A stretch of 64,000 nucleotides of DNA, from positions 186,001 to 250,000 of the forward strand of contig JACZKE010000052.1 of NCBI GenBank assembly GCA_014860225.1, in the 5' to 3' direction. The translations under genes and the position numbers were made by a program. The notes beneath the pieces were generated by a model. It saw only the letters and a list, made by a program, of their open reading frames with translations. It did not search any database and was not told the DNA's origin. Positions 1-12,100 of the stretch are shown here, piece after piece. Each line of letters begins with the position of its first letter. Position 1 is the stretch's first letter. Source of the DNA: Desulfuromonadales bacterium. GTDB lineage: Bacteria; Desulfobacterota; Desulfuromonadia; Desulfuromonadales; BM103.

Positions 1-367
1 CAAGCAGGGCCGTCCGCAGTTTGTCGGTGAGGACCGCATCGATCACACTCCGGAGAACGAGAAAGTACGGCTCAAACTGGGTGACGCCTTCGATGTGACC
101 GCCGATCGCAAACAGACCGACTTCCGCAAGCTGAGTGGTGACAGTCGCTACAACTACCGTTTCGAGAGCGCCTACGAAATCAAGCTGAAGAACGCCAAGG
201 ATGAAGCAGTCACGGTGACGGTAGCAGAGCCGGTGCCGGGTGACTGGCGAGTGCTTGAGGAGAGTCATAAGCACACTAAAGCTTCTGCCGATACCGCGCT
301 GTGGAAGATCAGGGTGCCGTCCAAGGGGGAAGCGGTGCTGACTTATCGGGTTGAGGTGCAGTACTAG
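1..367 (+). CDS. DUF4139 domain protein, C-terminal part
   Basis: The reading frame is open from the left edge of the window (codons begin at base 2) and stops with TAG at 365-367, so only the last ~121 residues are visible. The visible part is a beta-rich domain that runs from a GEDRIDHTPENEKV stretch to the end YRVEVQY, which fits the C-terminal half of DUF4139 (mucoidy-inhibitor-like) proteins. Function of the family is not established. A strong hairpin terminator follows 40 bases downstream. The N-terminus and any signal peptide lie outside the window. Confidence 0.75.
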   Translation, partial: KQGRPQFVGEDRIDHTPENEKVRLKLGDAFDVTADRKQTDFRKLSGDSRYNYRFESAYEIKLKNAKDEAVTVTVAEPVPGDWRVLEESHKHTKASADTALWKIRVPSKGEAVLTYRVEVQY

Positions 368-409
368 CAGAGAAGTGCGGGGTGAGGGGCGGGAATTACC
401 GTAAAAGAA

Positions 410-435
410 GGGGCGGCAATGATGCCGCCCCTTTT
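410..435. terminator. intrinsic terminator between convergent genes
   Basis: Nine-base GC-rich perfect stem (410-418 with 423-431), four-base loop, then four Ts. It lies between the stop codons of the plus-strand DUF4139 gene and the minus-strand adhesin gene. The downstream T-run favours the plus-strand gene, but the hairpin could serve both. Confidence 0.85.
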
Positions 436-454
436 CGTTGATCGATTCTTTCGG

Positions 455-3340
<2,886 letters not shown>

Positions 3341-3436
3341 GGTCTTGTCTCCCTATGTCCTGCTGCAGGTTTATATTCAACTGTTTATAAAATCAGTAAT
3401 ATTCTTCTGTTTTGCGATCACGTCCTGTTTAAATCT

Positions 3437-3727
3437 TTAGTGAAGGTACTGAAAGTCATTTATCTTTGCAGCAATACCGAATTTTTCGCCATGCCGCTCT
3501 ATGCGAATGACTTCACCCTGGCAATAGAGCTTGACCGGCTTTCCCGGCAGGGCGTAGCTGAGATCCAGCGAAAAGTTCAGATCCCCCCCTTCAACAAAGG
3601 ACTGATCGGTCAGGAAATAAATGCCGGTCGAACTGACATCGCGCGTAACGGCTTTTTCATGTCCGATGTAAACTGGCATCTCTACCTGAATACGCTGCGA
3701 AGCTCTTTTTTCGTCAATACGGTTCAT
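3437..3727 (-). CDS. single-domain PilZ protein (c-di-GMP receptor)
   Basis: 96 residues when started at the ATG at 3727, which has a well-spaced GGAGAAT Shine-Dalgarno; a longer form from 3751 would place that site inside the coding region. It is a stand-alone PilZ domain with both c-di-GMP-binding motifs: RASQR (RxxxR) near the N-terminus and DVSSTG (D/NxSxxG) about 25 residues later. The gene lies directly upstream of the adhesin on the same strand, and a LuxR-type response regulator is divergently transcribed on the other side. A role in c-di-GMP control of adhesion is therefore an attractive inference, but no direct evidence is visible. The family usually acts by protein-protein contact. 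Confidence 0.85.
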   Translation of the reverse strand: MNRIDEKRASQRIQVEMPVYIGHEKAVTRDVSSTGIYFLTDQSFVEGGDLNFSLDLSYALPGKPVKLYCQGEVIRIERHGEKFGIAAKINDFQYLH

Positions 3728-3987
3728 GGTATTCTCCGATTGTAGTGCCATTCTATCTGTTTAACTCTCGAAGACAATTTATCTATAGGTTAAAGGGCGT
3801 ATACACTTCGTTATACCTTTGGGTGATAAAGGTTGTAAAAATGTTTTTTGTGGTTGGTACAGGGACTTGATACTTGATACTATTCCCCGGAACCGGAGGT
3901 ATCTTTCGACAGATTCCACTGTCAGGCTTTTAAAATCGCGAAATATCCTGCCACAAAATATGCAATTTTATTGAATCCGGAGATTAA
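3728..3987. promoter_or_regulatory. divergent intergenic region, pilZ-adhesin / response regulator
   Basis: 260 bases without a gene separate two divergent starts, so promoters for both directions must lie here. It is AT-rich. An eight-base direct repeat (CTTGATAC) occurs in tandem at 3866-3881, followed by a CCGGAACCGG inverted motif. These could be binding sites for the adjacent regulator. No convincing -35/-10 pair was picked. Confidence 0.4.
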
Positions 3988-4626
3988 ATGGCTGTCACGT
4001 TAGTTGCTGCAGATCCCCATCCGCTCTCTTTACTCGGGCTGGCTCAACTGCTTAAATCTGAGTCAGAACTGACTCTCCTTGACGTTTGCACTACCGCTGC
4101 TGAAACGGTGCAAGCGGTACGGAAACATCAGCCGGACCTGCTGGTTATTGATATTAATCTGCCTGATCGGAGTGGCTTGGAGCTGATCAATGAGCTGAAA
4201 AATAGCTCGCTGGAGGTTAAGATCATTATCTTGACAGTAGCCATGGATGAAGGACAGACGATTGATGCCCTGCGTTTTGGTGTCAAGGGCGTAGTACTGA
4301 AGAATATGCCCTCTCACTTACTGGTGCAGTGTCTGCAGAAGGTGGCGGCCGGTGGTCTGTGGATGGAGAAAGAATCGATCGGACATGCGTTTGAAAAGAT
4401 GCTGCAACGTGAAGCCGGGATGCGGAGACTTGTCACAATCCTCACAGCCCGGGAAATTGAGGTGATGCAGTGTGTGGCCAGCGGCTTGAGCAATCAGCAG
4501 ATTGCCGGTAAGCTGATCGTGAGTGAAGGAACGGTCAAGATACATGTCCATAATATTTATCGTAAGCTTGGAATCAATAATCGGGTTGATTTGACGTTAT
4601 ATGCGCAAAAGCGTGGAATAGCCTGA
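3988..4626 (+). CDS. NarL/LuxR-family response regulator
   Basis: 212 residues: receiver domain (1-120) followed by a LuxR-type helix-turn-helix (about 145-205). The phosphoacceptor is Asp55 in LLVIDINLPD, with the conserved Thr in IILTVA and Lys in GVVLKN. Only one Asp is present in the N-terminal acidic pocket (VAADPHP, where DD is usual), which may weaken Mg binding. The HTH carries the typical LTAREIEVMQCVASGLSNQQIAGKL run. No partner kinase is adjacent. Divergent placement suggests it could control the pilZ-adhesin genes (inference). Its TGA stop overlaps the start of a dispersed repeat copy. Confidence 0.88.
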   Translation: MAVTLVAADPHPLSLLGLAQLLKSESELTLLDVCTTAAETVQAVRKHQPDLLVIDINLPDRSGLELINELKNSSLEVKIIILTVAMDEGQTIDALRFGVKGVVLKNMPSHLLVQCLQKVAAGGLWMEKESIGHAFEKMLQREAGMRRLVTILTAREIEVMQCVASGLSNQQIAGKLIVSEGTVKIHVHNIYRKLGINNRVDLTLYAQKRGIA

Positions 4627-4797
4627 TTTTCGTCTGGAAACGGCCCTTTTCCGCGATCTCTGCGTCAATCCGCGGATTTGATTGTGCGGTGTAAGGACGA
4701 CACCTCCGCTCAAATCCTTAATTTCATTGACCTTGCGAAAAATTACACATTACAAGATCGAAAACTGCGTTCAAGCGATCCTGAGTTGGATGATAAC
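4625..4797 (+). repeat. 177 bp-family dispersed repeat, copy A (diverged)
   Basis: Shares the family blocks: TTTTCGTCTGGAAACGGCCC, GCGTCAATC.GCGGATTTGATTGTGCGG, CACCTCCGCTCAAATCCTTA, GACCTTGCGAAAAATT and GATCGAAAACTGCG. It is more diverged than copies B-E, especially at its right end. It begins at the stop codon of the response-regulator gene. Confidence 0.85.
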
Positions 4798-4816
4798 TGG
4801 CCATGATCAAAGATAA

Positions 4817-4845
4817 AAAGGCCGCCCCATTTCGAGGCGGCCTTT
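4817..4845 (-). terminator. intrinsic terminator of the ferritin-like gene
   Basis: Ten-base perfect stem (4817-4826 with 4836-4845). On the minus strand it is followed by a T-run, about 30 bases beyond the stop codon of the minus-strand ferritin-like gene. Confidence 0.85.
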
Positions 4846-4876
4846 AGCTTTTTAAAATATATCTCAGCGGGAAGAA

Positions 4877-5341
4877 TCAGCCACTCATGCCGAGCATGGC
4901 CCTGTAGTCATCTTCTACCAGTTCCAAGTGGTTATGAGTCGAGACCGCATTCGCCAGGTAGACCCTTGCGATATCGGGGTCCTCCATCTTTGCCGCCATC
5001 TCACGCAGGCTTTTTTCCAGCGCATCTTCCTGCTCAATTGCGAGCTCCAATGCTTTACGCTCGTCAAAATCCTGTACCATCAGGCTTTGAAGGTTCTTCC
5101 ACCAGGAAGAAGCCGTGTTCGGTGGTGCATTCATGAATTCCTCAAAAGATGTGATGTCATCTCCGGGATAGATTCTGTAAAAGGATTCGGCGTGTTGATA
5201 TTCTTCCCGTGCGAGAATCTCGAAAGTGTGGCGGGCTTTGTCTTCCGCCATCCGCTCTGCACCATATTTGTAGTAATCCATGGCGTCTTTTTCGGTCTGG
5301 ATGGAGTCCTTGATCGCTTTTTGCACGTCAATGAGTCCCAT
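4877..5341 (-). CDS. ferritin-like / rubrerythrin-type di-iron protein (no rubredoxin domain)
   Basis: 154 residues, one four-helix ferritin-like domain. Helix 1 carries TEKDAMDYY, helix 2 carries the AREEYQHAE motif (ExxH iron ligands), helix 3 carries FDERKALELAIEQE. In helix 4 the expected Glu of the rubrerythrin ExxxH ligand pair appears to be Ser (ANAVSTHNHLE), so the metal site may be altered. There is no rubredoxin tail. A clear paralogue lies at 35118. The family acts in peroxide detoxification or iron handling; the exact reaction here cannot be read from the sequence. Good GGGAGG Shine-Dalgarno before ATG at 5341. Confidence 0.8.
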   Translation of the reverse strand: MGLIDVQKAIKDSIQTEKDAMDYYKYGAERMAEDKARHTFEILAREEYQHAESFYRIYPGDDITSFEEFMNAPPNTASSWWKNLQSLMVQDFDERKALELAIEQEDALEKSLREMAAKMEDPDIARVYLANAVSTHNHLELVEDDYRAMLGMSG

Positions 5342-5606
5342 AATATAAAACCTCCCTTGTTCTCAATTTATACGAAAGATTTAGCCGGCACATTTATAAC
5401 ATTTTTTAAGGCTCAGGTCTTGTCTTTTTCTTCCATGTGGGCAGTGGTTTTAAGGCACATTGAAAACTTGAGACCCCTGATTCTATGGAGCTTCCAGGGC
5501 ATGCCGAAATAGAGATTTACGTTCTTAGCTTCTCTAATTGAATGGCGCAGAATGCATCTTTAGCCGGCAAGCAATCCAACGTCATGAACCCGCCGGCCTG
5601 GACTGA

Positions 5607-5963
5607 TCACTCGCAGAGCCAGGCGGATAATTCACTGCGGGTCGCTTCTGCATCACCTGTGTTGAGTTCGATCAGTTTACGCAAGTGGGTAAAGGTTTCC
5701 AGATTTTCGCTGATGAATCTGAAACCGTAATGGTGGCCTTCGCAATGGATCAGCACAGCCTGAAAGTCGAGAGAGATAGGCGTCCCCGGCAAGGAAATGC
5801 AGAGGCTGCAATTGGCCCCAAGGGGGAGAGGCAGTGGTCTGTCCGTGCCAACCATAGCCCCTTTCATTGCAACATCAAGGAGTTCGCCTGGCCAGATATC
5901 ATGACCTATGTTCAACGTCACTTCAGCCTCAAAAGGAATTCTACGGAAGCGGCGATTATGCAT
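5607..5963 (-). CDS. single-domain PilZ protein
   Basis: 118 residues that start almost directly with the PilZ arginine motif (RRFRRIPFEAEV) and carry DVAMKG, a variant of the D/NxSxxG motif with Ala for Ser. C-di-GMP binding is therefore likely but less certain than for the gene at 3437. No other domain is present; the last ~20 residues are polar. It stands alone between a ferritin-like gene and a NUDIX gene, with a dispersed repeat copy ending about 20 bases upstream of its start codon. Confidence 0.75.
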   Translation of the reverse strand: MHNRRFRRIPFEAEVTLNIGHDIWPGELLDVAMKGAMVGTDRPLPLPLGANCSLCISLPGTPISLDFQAVLIHCEGHHYGFRFISENLETFTHLRKLIELNTGDAEATRSELSAWLCE

Positions 5964-5984
5964 CGGCTCTCTCTTTCGTCAATT

Positions 5985-6162
5985 AGTTTTCGTCCGGAAA
6001 CGGCCCTTTTACTTAATATCTGCGTCAATCGGCGGATTTGATTGTGCGGCGTAAAGGATAACGCCTCCGCTCAAATCCTTGATTTCCTTGACCTTGCGAG
6101 AAATTGCTCGTTTCCAGATCGAAAACTGCATTTGTGCCCTCCCGAGTTTCCGGACGGACACC
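5985..6162 (+). repeat. 177 bp-family dispersed repeat, copy B (full length)
   Basis: Full-length 178-base copy with imperfect inverted ends: TCGTCCGGAAAC on the left and GTTTCCGGACGGA on the right. Contains the conserved core and the internal GGCGTA..ACGCC hairpin. It lies downstream of the NUDIX gene and upstream of the PilZ gene, both on the minus strand. Confidence 0.9.
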
Positions 6163-6213
6163 GAACAGTTGTTGGAATTCTAACGCAGAATCACGGTGAG
6201 GCAAGCGATTGCG

Positions 6214-6840
6214 TCAAGACAAACCTGACTCTGTCGGTTCCGGTGAGCCGAAATCAAGACCACACAATTCAAAAAAGCCATGCATCAATCGATAGGTTAT
6301 TCCCCACAGAAGCGGTTGCTGATTTTCCAGCAGTTGAACCACGGGATGAGTTTGTTCTTCTCCACGATAAAAGAAAGTCCTTTGCTGCTGACGCTCAGAT
6401 TCCAAAAGTCTCGCAAGTGGCGACCAGAAGGTCGCGGCAACCTCATGGTTGGGCTGCAAGGTTGCCGGTTCCAGAAGCCTATAGACAAAACATGAGACAA
6501 GTACCGGCATTGTCGCTCCGTAGAGATCATTGAGGCGGCCAAGATATCTGGCCTGGGTCAGATCAAGAGCCAACTCTTCGAAGGTCTCGCGTTCGGCAGC
6601 CTGCCGCGGTGTTTCACCCTCTTGATTCAGTCGCCCACCGGGAAAAGCTATGTTCCCGGACCAGGGATCTTGATCATGCTCTGAGCGAATGATAAAGAGG
6701 ACTTCCGGAGAGAGCGAACCTTCTTTGAAGATCATGCTGACGGCAGCGTGCCCTCGGCTGCCTGCTGCCAGTACCTCGGGTTGATGATTCGCCAGAATAT
6801 CGGCAATGCCTGCAAGATTTAAACTTTTAACGGTCGTCAT
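6214..6840 (-). CDS. NUDIX hydrolase, CoA pyrophosphatase-like
   Basis: 208 residues from the ATG at 6840; a TTG two codons upstream is the alternative start. A NUDIX box is clear at residues ~68-92: GGRLNQEGETPR followed by RETFEEL (the RExxEE metal-binding core). The AFPGG lead-in and overall length match CoA/ADP-ribose pyrophosphatases of the YeaB/NudL group, which cleave nucleotide diphosphate linkages with Mg or Mn. The substrate cannot be fixed from sequence alone. It is separated from the ClC gene (also minus strand) by 38 bases and may be cotranscribed with it. Confidence 0.8.
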   Translation of the reverse strand: MTTVKSLNLAGIADILANHQPEVLAAGSRGHAAVSMIFKEGSLSPEVLFIIRSEHDQDPWSGNIAFPGGRLNQEGETPRQAAERETFEELALDLTQARYLGRLNDLYGATMPVLVSCFVYRLLEPATLQPNHEVAATFWSPLARLLESERQQQRTFFYRGEEQTHPVVQLLENQQPLLWGITYRLMHGFFELCGLDFGSPEPTESGLS

Positions 6841-6878
6841 GGTCAATATGAGCTCTGAATATGCAGAGATTCTTTTGG

Positions 6879-8702
6879 TTAATATTCCGTCTTGTAATGC
6901 TCTTTCTTTTTTTCCAGCTCAGCAGTATAGCGGGCCAGAACTGCACGGCGGGTCAGCATAAAAAGAACTTGCTGGGGGGCGTCATCTGCAACGACCGGTA
7001 TTTCTTCCAGGCCGCGAATGGAAAGCTTGCGCATCACTTCCGTGAGGGACTCGTCGGGAGTAATCGTGATGACGCGGGATATGGCGATATCTCTGGCCAG
7101 AATCAGGCTGGGGGGAAGATCCTCGGCCAGGATTCGGCGGATGTCATTTACGGAGAAGATGGCGGTCATGCGCAACTGATCGTCAACCACAGGGTAGTAA
7201 GCTCCCTCGCTATTGGCAATCTTCTCGAGAATCTGCGGCAAGGGCATGCCCTCGGCAATCAGGGTCGGTTTGCGGCCATGCTCGTGCAGGTCCTTGACCC
7301 TTATGCCTTCCAGGACATCGACGATGAATTCACCGAGATGAACCGGTGAATCGATGCGGCTTTTTACCTGTTTCTGATAAATCGAATTGCGCGGGTAAAC
7401 GATCATGGCCACGGTGCAGACCAGCATCAATGGTGCCAGCAGACCGTAATTGCCAGTCAGTTCGCTGACCATGATCAGGGTAGCAATCGGTGTATTGGAG
7501 ACGCCGGCAAAAAAACCGGCCATGCCGATAAGGACATAGGCCCGCGGGTCAAGGACCATGGTTGGAAAGAGCAGTTCCGCAGATGCGCCGAAAGCTCCGC
7601 CGAGCATGGCGCCGATGACCAGGCTGGGAGCGAAGACACCCCCGGAGCCTCCGGAGGAAATGGTCAGGCTGGTGGCAACAATCTTGGCCAGGGCGACAAC
7701 CAGCATAACCCAGAGGGCGACCTTGCCGTAAAGGGCGGCCTGCACCATGCCGTAGCCTGAGCCGAGCACTTGAGGGACCACCATGGCCAGCAGGCCGAGC
7801 AGGAAGCCGCCGACAGCGGGCTTGAGCATAACCGGGAAATCCCACTGTCTGAAAAGGTTCTGTACTCCGTAGAAACACTTTACGTACAGTCTTCCGAGCA
7901 GTGCGCAGCTGATACCGAGCAGCAGGAAAAATATCAGCTCCTGAGGGCGCTCAAAGGTGAAATGTGGCGTTGCCAGTAACGGCTGCCATCCGGTGGTTGC
8001 GCCGAATAAGGAAAAAGCTGTAATCGACGAGATGATCGCAGGGATCAGACCCTCGTGTTCGAATTCTGGATTCTTGTAAAGCACCTCGACAGCAAACAGG
8101 GCGCCGCCCAGGGGAGAGCGGAAAGTTGCGCCGATGCCACCTGCCATACCGGCCAGCAACAGTATCCGTCGGTCGGTAGAGGTTAACTTAAGCTTGCTGG
8201 CGATGAATGAACCGAAACCGGCGCCGATCTGCGCAATCGGACCTTCGCGGCCGGCAGAGCCACCGGTGCCGATCGTCGCCATGGAAGCAAGACCTTTGAT
8301 GATCGGGACCCGCCCCCTGATGATGCCGCCCTTGTTATGAAAGGCGTCAATTGCAGCATCAGTGCCATGCCCTTCGGCCTCCGGAGCAAATTTGAAGACC
8401 AGAAATCCGGATATCAAGCCGCCAATGACCGGAACCAGAAAAAGAAACCAGCGGTGATCCATGGCCAGGGTGTTAATCATCTGATCACCCATGGCAAGCA
8501 TCGCCTCTGCGCCCTCTCTTGGCGGATGATAATCAGACAGGTCGCTGAGGAAAAGATGCTCGATACTATTGGTGGCGAAGTAGAAAAGGACTGCGGCGCT
8601 GCCAGTGACCAAGCCGACCACGATGCTGAGTATGACTGGGCGCGTCAACAGTCGCCAGTCGATTTTTTTTAGCTTGTTGAAGAGAAGATCAAGGTTAGCC
8701 AC
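6879..8702 (-). CDS. ClC-family chloride channel/transporter with C-terminal CBS pair
   Basis: 607 residues. About ten to twelve membrane segments (residues ~20-440) carry the ClC signature motifs: GTGGSAGREGP (gating Glu153), GIGATFRSPLGGALFAVE and SGGSGGVFAPSL, part of the anion pathway. A tandem CBS pair fills ~465-600 and probably senses nucleotides. The gating glutamate shows the pore is intact; whether it works as a channel or as a Cl/H exchanger cannot be decided here. The start is GTG at 8702 with a weak ribosome-binding site; the next gene upstream is 47 bases away. Confidence 0.9.
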   Translation of the reverse strand: MANLDLLFNKLKKIDWRLLTRPVILSIVVGLVTGSAAVLFYFATNSIEHLFLSDLSDYHPPREGAEAMLAMGDQMINTLAMDHRWFLFLVPVIGGLISGFLVFKFAPEAEGHGTDAAIDAFHNKGGIIRGRVPIIKGLASMATIGTGGSAGREGPIAQIGAGFGSFIASKLKLTSTDRRILLLAGMAGGIGATFRSPLGGALFAVEVLYKNPEFEHEGLIPAIISSITAFSLFGATTGWQPLLATPHFTFERPQELIFFLLLGISCALLGRLYVKCFYGVQNLFRQWDFPVMLKPAVGGFLLGLLAMVVPQVLGSGYGMVQAALYGKVALWVMLVVALAKIVATSLTISSGGSGGVFAPSLVIGAMLGGAFGASAELLFPTMVLDPRAYVLIGMAGFFAGVSNTPIATLIMVSELTGNYGLLAPLMLVCTVAMIVYPRNSIYQKQVKSRIDSPVHLGEFIVDVLEGIRVKDLHEHGRKPTLIAEGMPLPQILEKIANSEGAYYPVVDDQLRMTAIFSVNDIRRILAEDLPPSLILARDIAISRVITITPDESLTEVMRKLSIRGLEEIPVVADDAPQQVLFMLTRRAVLARYTAELEKKKEHYKTEY

Positions 8703-8749
8703 GATTACAGAACTTTATCTCTGATGGGTTTTTGCCTGTCAGCAGGCTT

Positions 8750-9073
8750 TCACCGGATCGATGAATAGCTTTCTGCTTGGTTTTGCAGGACTGCCCTGGT
8801 TTCATCGATCCACTTTGCGTTGACCAGATTGACTTTCTTCAGGTAGCCGGAAGAAATCATCTTGCTGTCTTCACGGGTCTTCATGAATGAACAGACCATG
8901 AAGTTTGAATAGTCGATATCTCTCCAGATTCGTTCTTGCATCTCATCGGAAATGGGATAGCCCTGCTGCAGTTGGGCAAGCAAAAAGGCCTTGTGGTCTT
9001 CAGCTTGCGGAGTTGTGTAATTAAGGTAAATCAGGCCGACAATCAGAGCAAAAAGAATGATACGGGTGAACAT
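8750..9073 (-). CDS. small secreted or membrane-anchored protein of unknown function
   Basis: 107 residues, not recognised. An N-terminal hydrophobic segment (residues 3-18) is either a signal peptide or an anchor. The rest is hydrophilic, with one Cys (MVCSFM) and several aromatic residues. A good AAGGAGT Shine-Dalgarno precedes the ATG, and codon use fits the neighbours, so it is probably a real gene. It lies upstream of the ClC gene on the same strand. Confidence 0.6.
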   Translation of the reverse strand: MFTRIILFALIVGLIYLNYTTPQAEDHKAFLLAQLQQGYPISDEMQERIWRDIDYSNFMVCSFMKTREDSKMISSGYLKKVNLVNAKWIDETRAVLQNQAESYSSIR

Positions 9074-9184
9074 GATGTTGACTCCTTGCGCGCTCAGGTA
9101 AGTTGCCGGCCAAGATAACGCAAAAAGCTATACATGAACAGGCTTCTATTATTTCTTTTGAATCTGATGATTTCGCCAGTGAAG

Positions 9185-12100
9185 TCAACGAACTGTTGCG
9201 TCGAGTTCGACCCGGGCGCGAGTGTCGGTCTCCTGGTCGGGGGCCGCCTTGATATCTGACATCTTTAAAAAAACCCTCTCCCTGGCCAGCTGTCCCTCTT
9301 CGATCAAGAAGTTCTGTACGGACACTGCACGGGCCTCGGCGAGGTCCGCCAGCTGGTCCTCGGTGGCCGTAGTGTTGGCATAGATCAGTTTTTCCATCTC
9401 AGCTTCAGAAAGTTTCTTTGTTGTTCCGATGAAGCTGCGAGGTTTTGGAAAATCTGCCTCGCGGTACACTTGCCAGAGATAGTCGGCATATTCCTCGGCA
9501 GTGACGGCCAAGTCCTCCTCCCTGGTACCTTCGGGCAGCTTCGCTTCCTTGACCAGGTCGAGGTACTTGAGACGCTTGATCTGCATGGCAAGTTGTTCCC
9601 TGCGGTAACCCTCGGCATCGTTGTCCGGGTCGATATAACCGCTGATTTCAACCTCGAGGCTCGGCCGGTCTGCCAGGGCCTGCGCCATGCGCTGCAGCTT
9701 GTCCTTTTCTGCACTGCTCAGGCGTGCAGAGCCGTACTCGAAACTCACGATGCTGAAGTCCTCATCACCTGCCCCGACCAGGGCGCCGAGCAGGGCGAAG
9801 GGCGAGGTGGCTGCCTTGACCAACAGGTTCTTGATGACCGTCCAGACCACCCCGGGGATGCTGAACTGTGGGTCATCAATGCTGCCGTACACCGGGATGT
9901 CGAGGTGAATCTCACCTCTTCTGTCCTTGAGCAGGGCAACGGCCAGTTTGACCGGCAGGCTGATCGCCTTGTCACTCTCAACGGCTTTGCCAAAATTGAA
10001 CTGGTCGAGGAATATCGCGTTGCGGGCCTTGAGCTGACCTTCTTCAATGTAATATTCCAGCTCCAGGTTAAGTTTGCCCTTCTCAATCAAATAACCGACA
10101 TAGGTGCCGGAGTAAGCGGATAGAGGGCTCAGCTCGATATCCTCAAATTTCAGCTTGAGATCGAGGAAAAGATCTTGCGCCAGGGGATTGATGACGCCGC
10201 TGATCTCCAGAGGTGATTGGTTGCGCAAGCTGCCGCGCAGGTCGACCGTGGCGCGGGTTTCCGGTGCTGAACTCAAACCCATTATACGGCCGCCCAGTTC
10301 CCGCATGTCGGCGTGAAACGGTCTCGGCAGGTTGCGGTCGGTGAAGTCAACGCGGCCGCCCTGCAGGGTGACAGTTCCGATGCCGATGTTTGCCGGTGCT
10401 GATGGCTCGACGAGGCTCTTTTCTGTCGCGGACTTTTGCGCGTCTGTTGCGATCGTGGTCTCCTGCAGGCCTGGCGTGTCAGTCATTTCCTGCTTGCGGA
10501 AGGCCTGTGTCAGGTTCAGGTTGGCGTCTTCATCAATAAGGACCTTGGCAAAATACTCGCTGAGGGTGATTGAATCGATTTCCAGGACCAAAGGCTGCAT
10601 TTTTGCTGATATGCCTGCAATCTGCAGGTTCTCCCATTTCAGCAGGTCCTCCCGGTGCAGGCTGTCGAGCAGGTAGAAACGGTTGATGCCGACGTCGCCG
10701 TCGAAAGCCACTTTCAACGGTCCGGGGCCGGCATCGACGGCGCTGTTCAAGCGTGCATCTATATAGCCGTCGGCGAGGACCAGGTTGAGTTGTTCGGCGA
10801 CATAGGGTGCGAAGGGAGCCAGCGGAATCTGCTTGAGCCGGGCTTTCATCCTGACCGATTCGTCGACGAGCGAGGCTGCCCCGGTGATCTCGATCTGCCC
10901 TTTGCGCTGGAACGTCGTCGAGAATGCAAATGGACTCTCGATTTTCTCCGGCGCCGCCAGGTTGCTGAAGGTCAGGTTCAAATCGTCGGCTTCCAGTCTG
11001 ACCGGAGTCGCCGGGAGCTTGTCGTTGACTTTGAACGCCCAGTTTTTGACCTCCAATTCTCTGATGTGGTAGCTGAATTCCGGGCCTTCTTTTGTGACTG
11101 TAGGTTCTGGTTTTTCGTCTGGAGCCTCTGTTAATTTGGCCAGTATCGGGAAGTTCCTGGAGAGGAAGGACCAGTGCCCTGCTGTACTCCGTGAAAAGTT
11201 GACCTGACCATCTTCGTAGCGTGCCGTCCCTACCTCCAGGCGATTTTTGCCAAGGTCAAAGGAGAGATCGGCGATATCGACCAGGGCAATCCCCAGCCCT
11301 TCGCTCTCGTTGAATGCCAGGTAGGCATCCTGCCACCTGAGCCTGCCGCCGCTGATCAGCAGCGGGTGTTCCGGACTGATTACAAGACTCGACTGAAGCC
11401 CGAGTTTTCCGCCAAGTGGTCCGGAGTAGGCGTCCTGGTAATAGGCTTCGTAGGCGTCCAGGGGGATATCGCGAACCTCGGTCTGCAGGTCCAGGCTGAA
11501 GGGATTGAGCAGAAAGTGGCCATCGATCTTGACGGTCTCATCCCGGTCGGTTGCCAGAGATAAAGCAAGGGGGATCGGGTCGTGCGCATCAAGAGCGAAA
11601 TGATTGACATCAATATTGATCTCCCGGGCGACGGTTCGGAAACCACCGACAGGGAAATTGTCCTTGAAGAACACCACTCCGTCACGGATGTTGAGCGTAT
11701 CGACCAGAAGTTTGAAGGGTGTCTTACTGTCCTCTTGATCCTCGGCAGGGGCCTTCTCGGCTTTTGCCGGCACCATGCGCGCATGATTCCATTCCCCCTG
11801 GTTGTCGCGATTCAGCTGAACTTCGAGATTGTAGACACGTACGGCAGCAAGATGGAGTTGCTGCTTCAATGGCTGTGACGGAGCGATGTCGACCTGCAGC
11901 AGCGGCAGGAAGAAAAGCTGCTCCTGCTGCAGATCCCGGATATCGAGTGTCGCCAGGTCTATCCGTCCGCTTAATTCGAGTTCAGCGCCTGTTTCGGCCG
12001 AGATCCGATAAAGGATGTCGAGGTCGAGGCTGAGCTTGCCGTTGTGGATTTCGACCGGCAGGGTGATCGGAACGTAGCCGAGATAGAAAGGCAGGTCGAT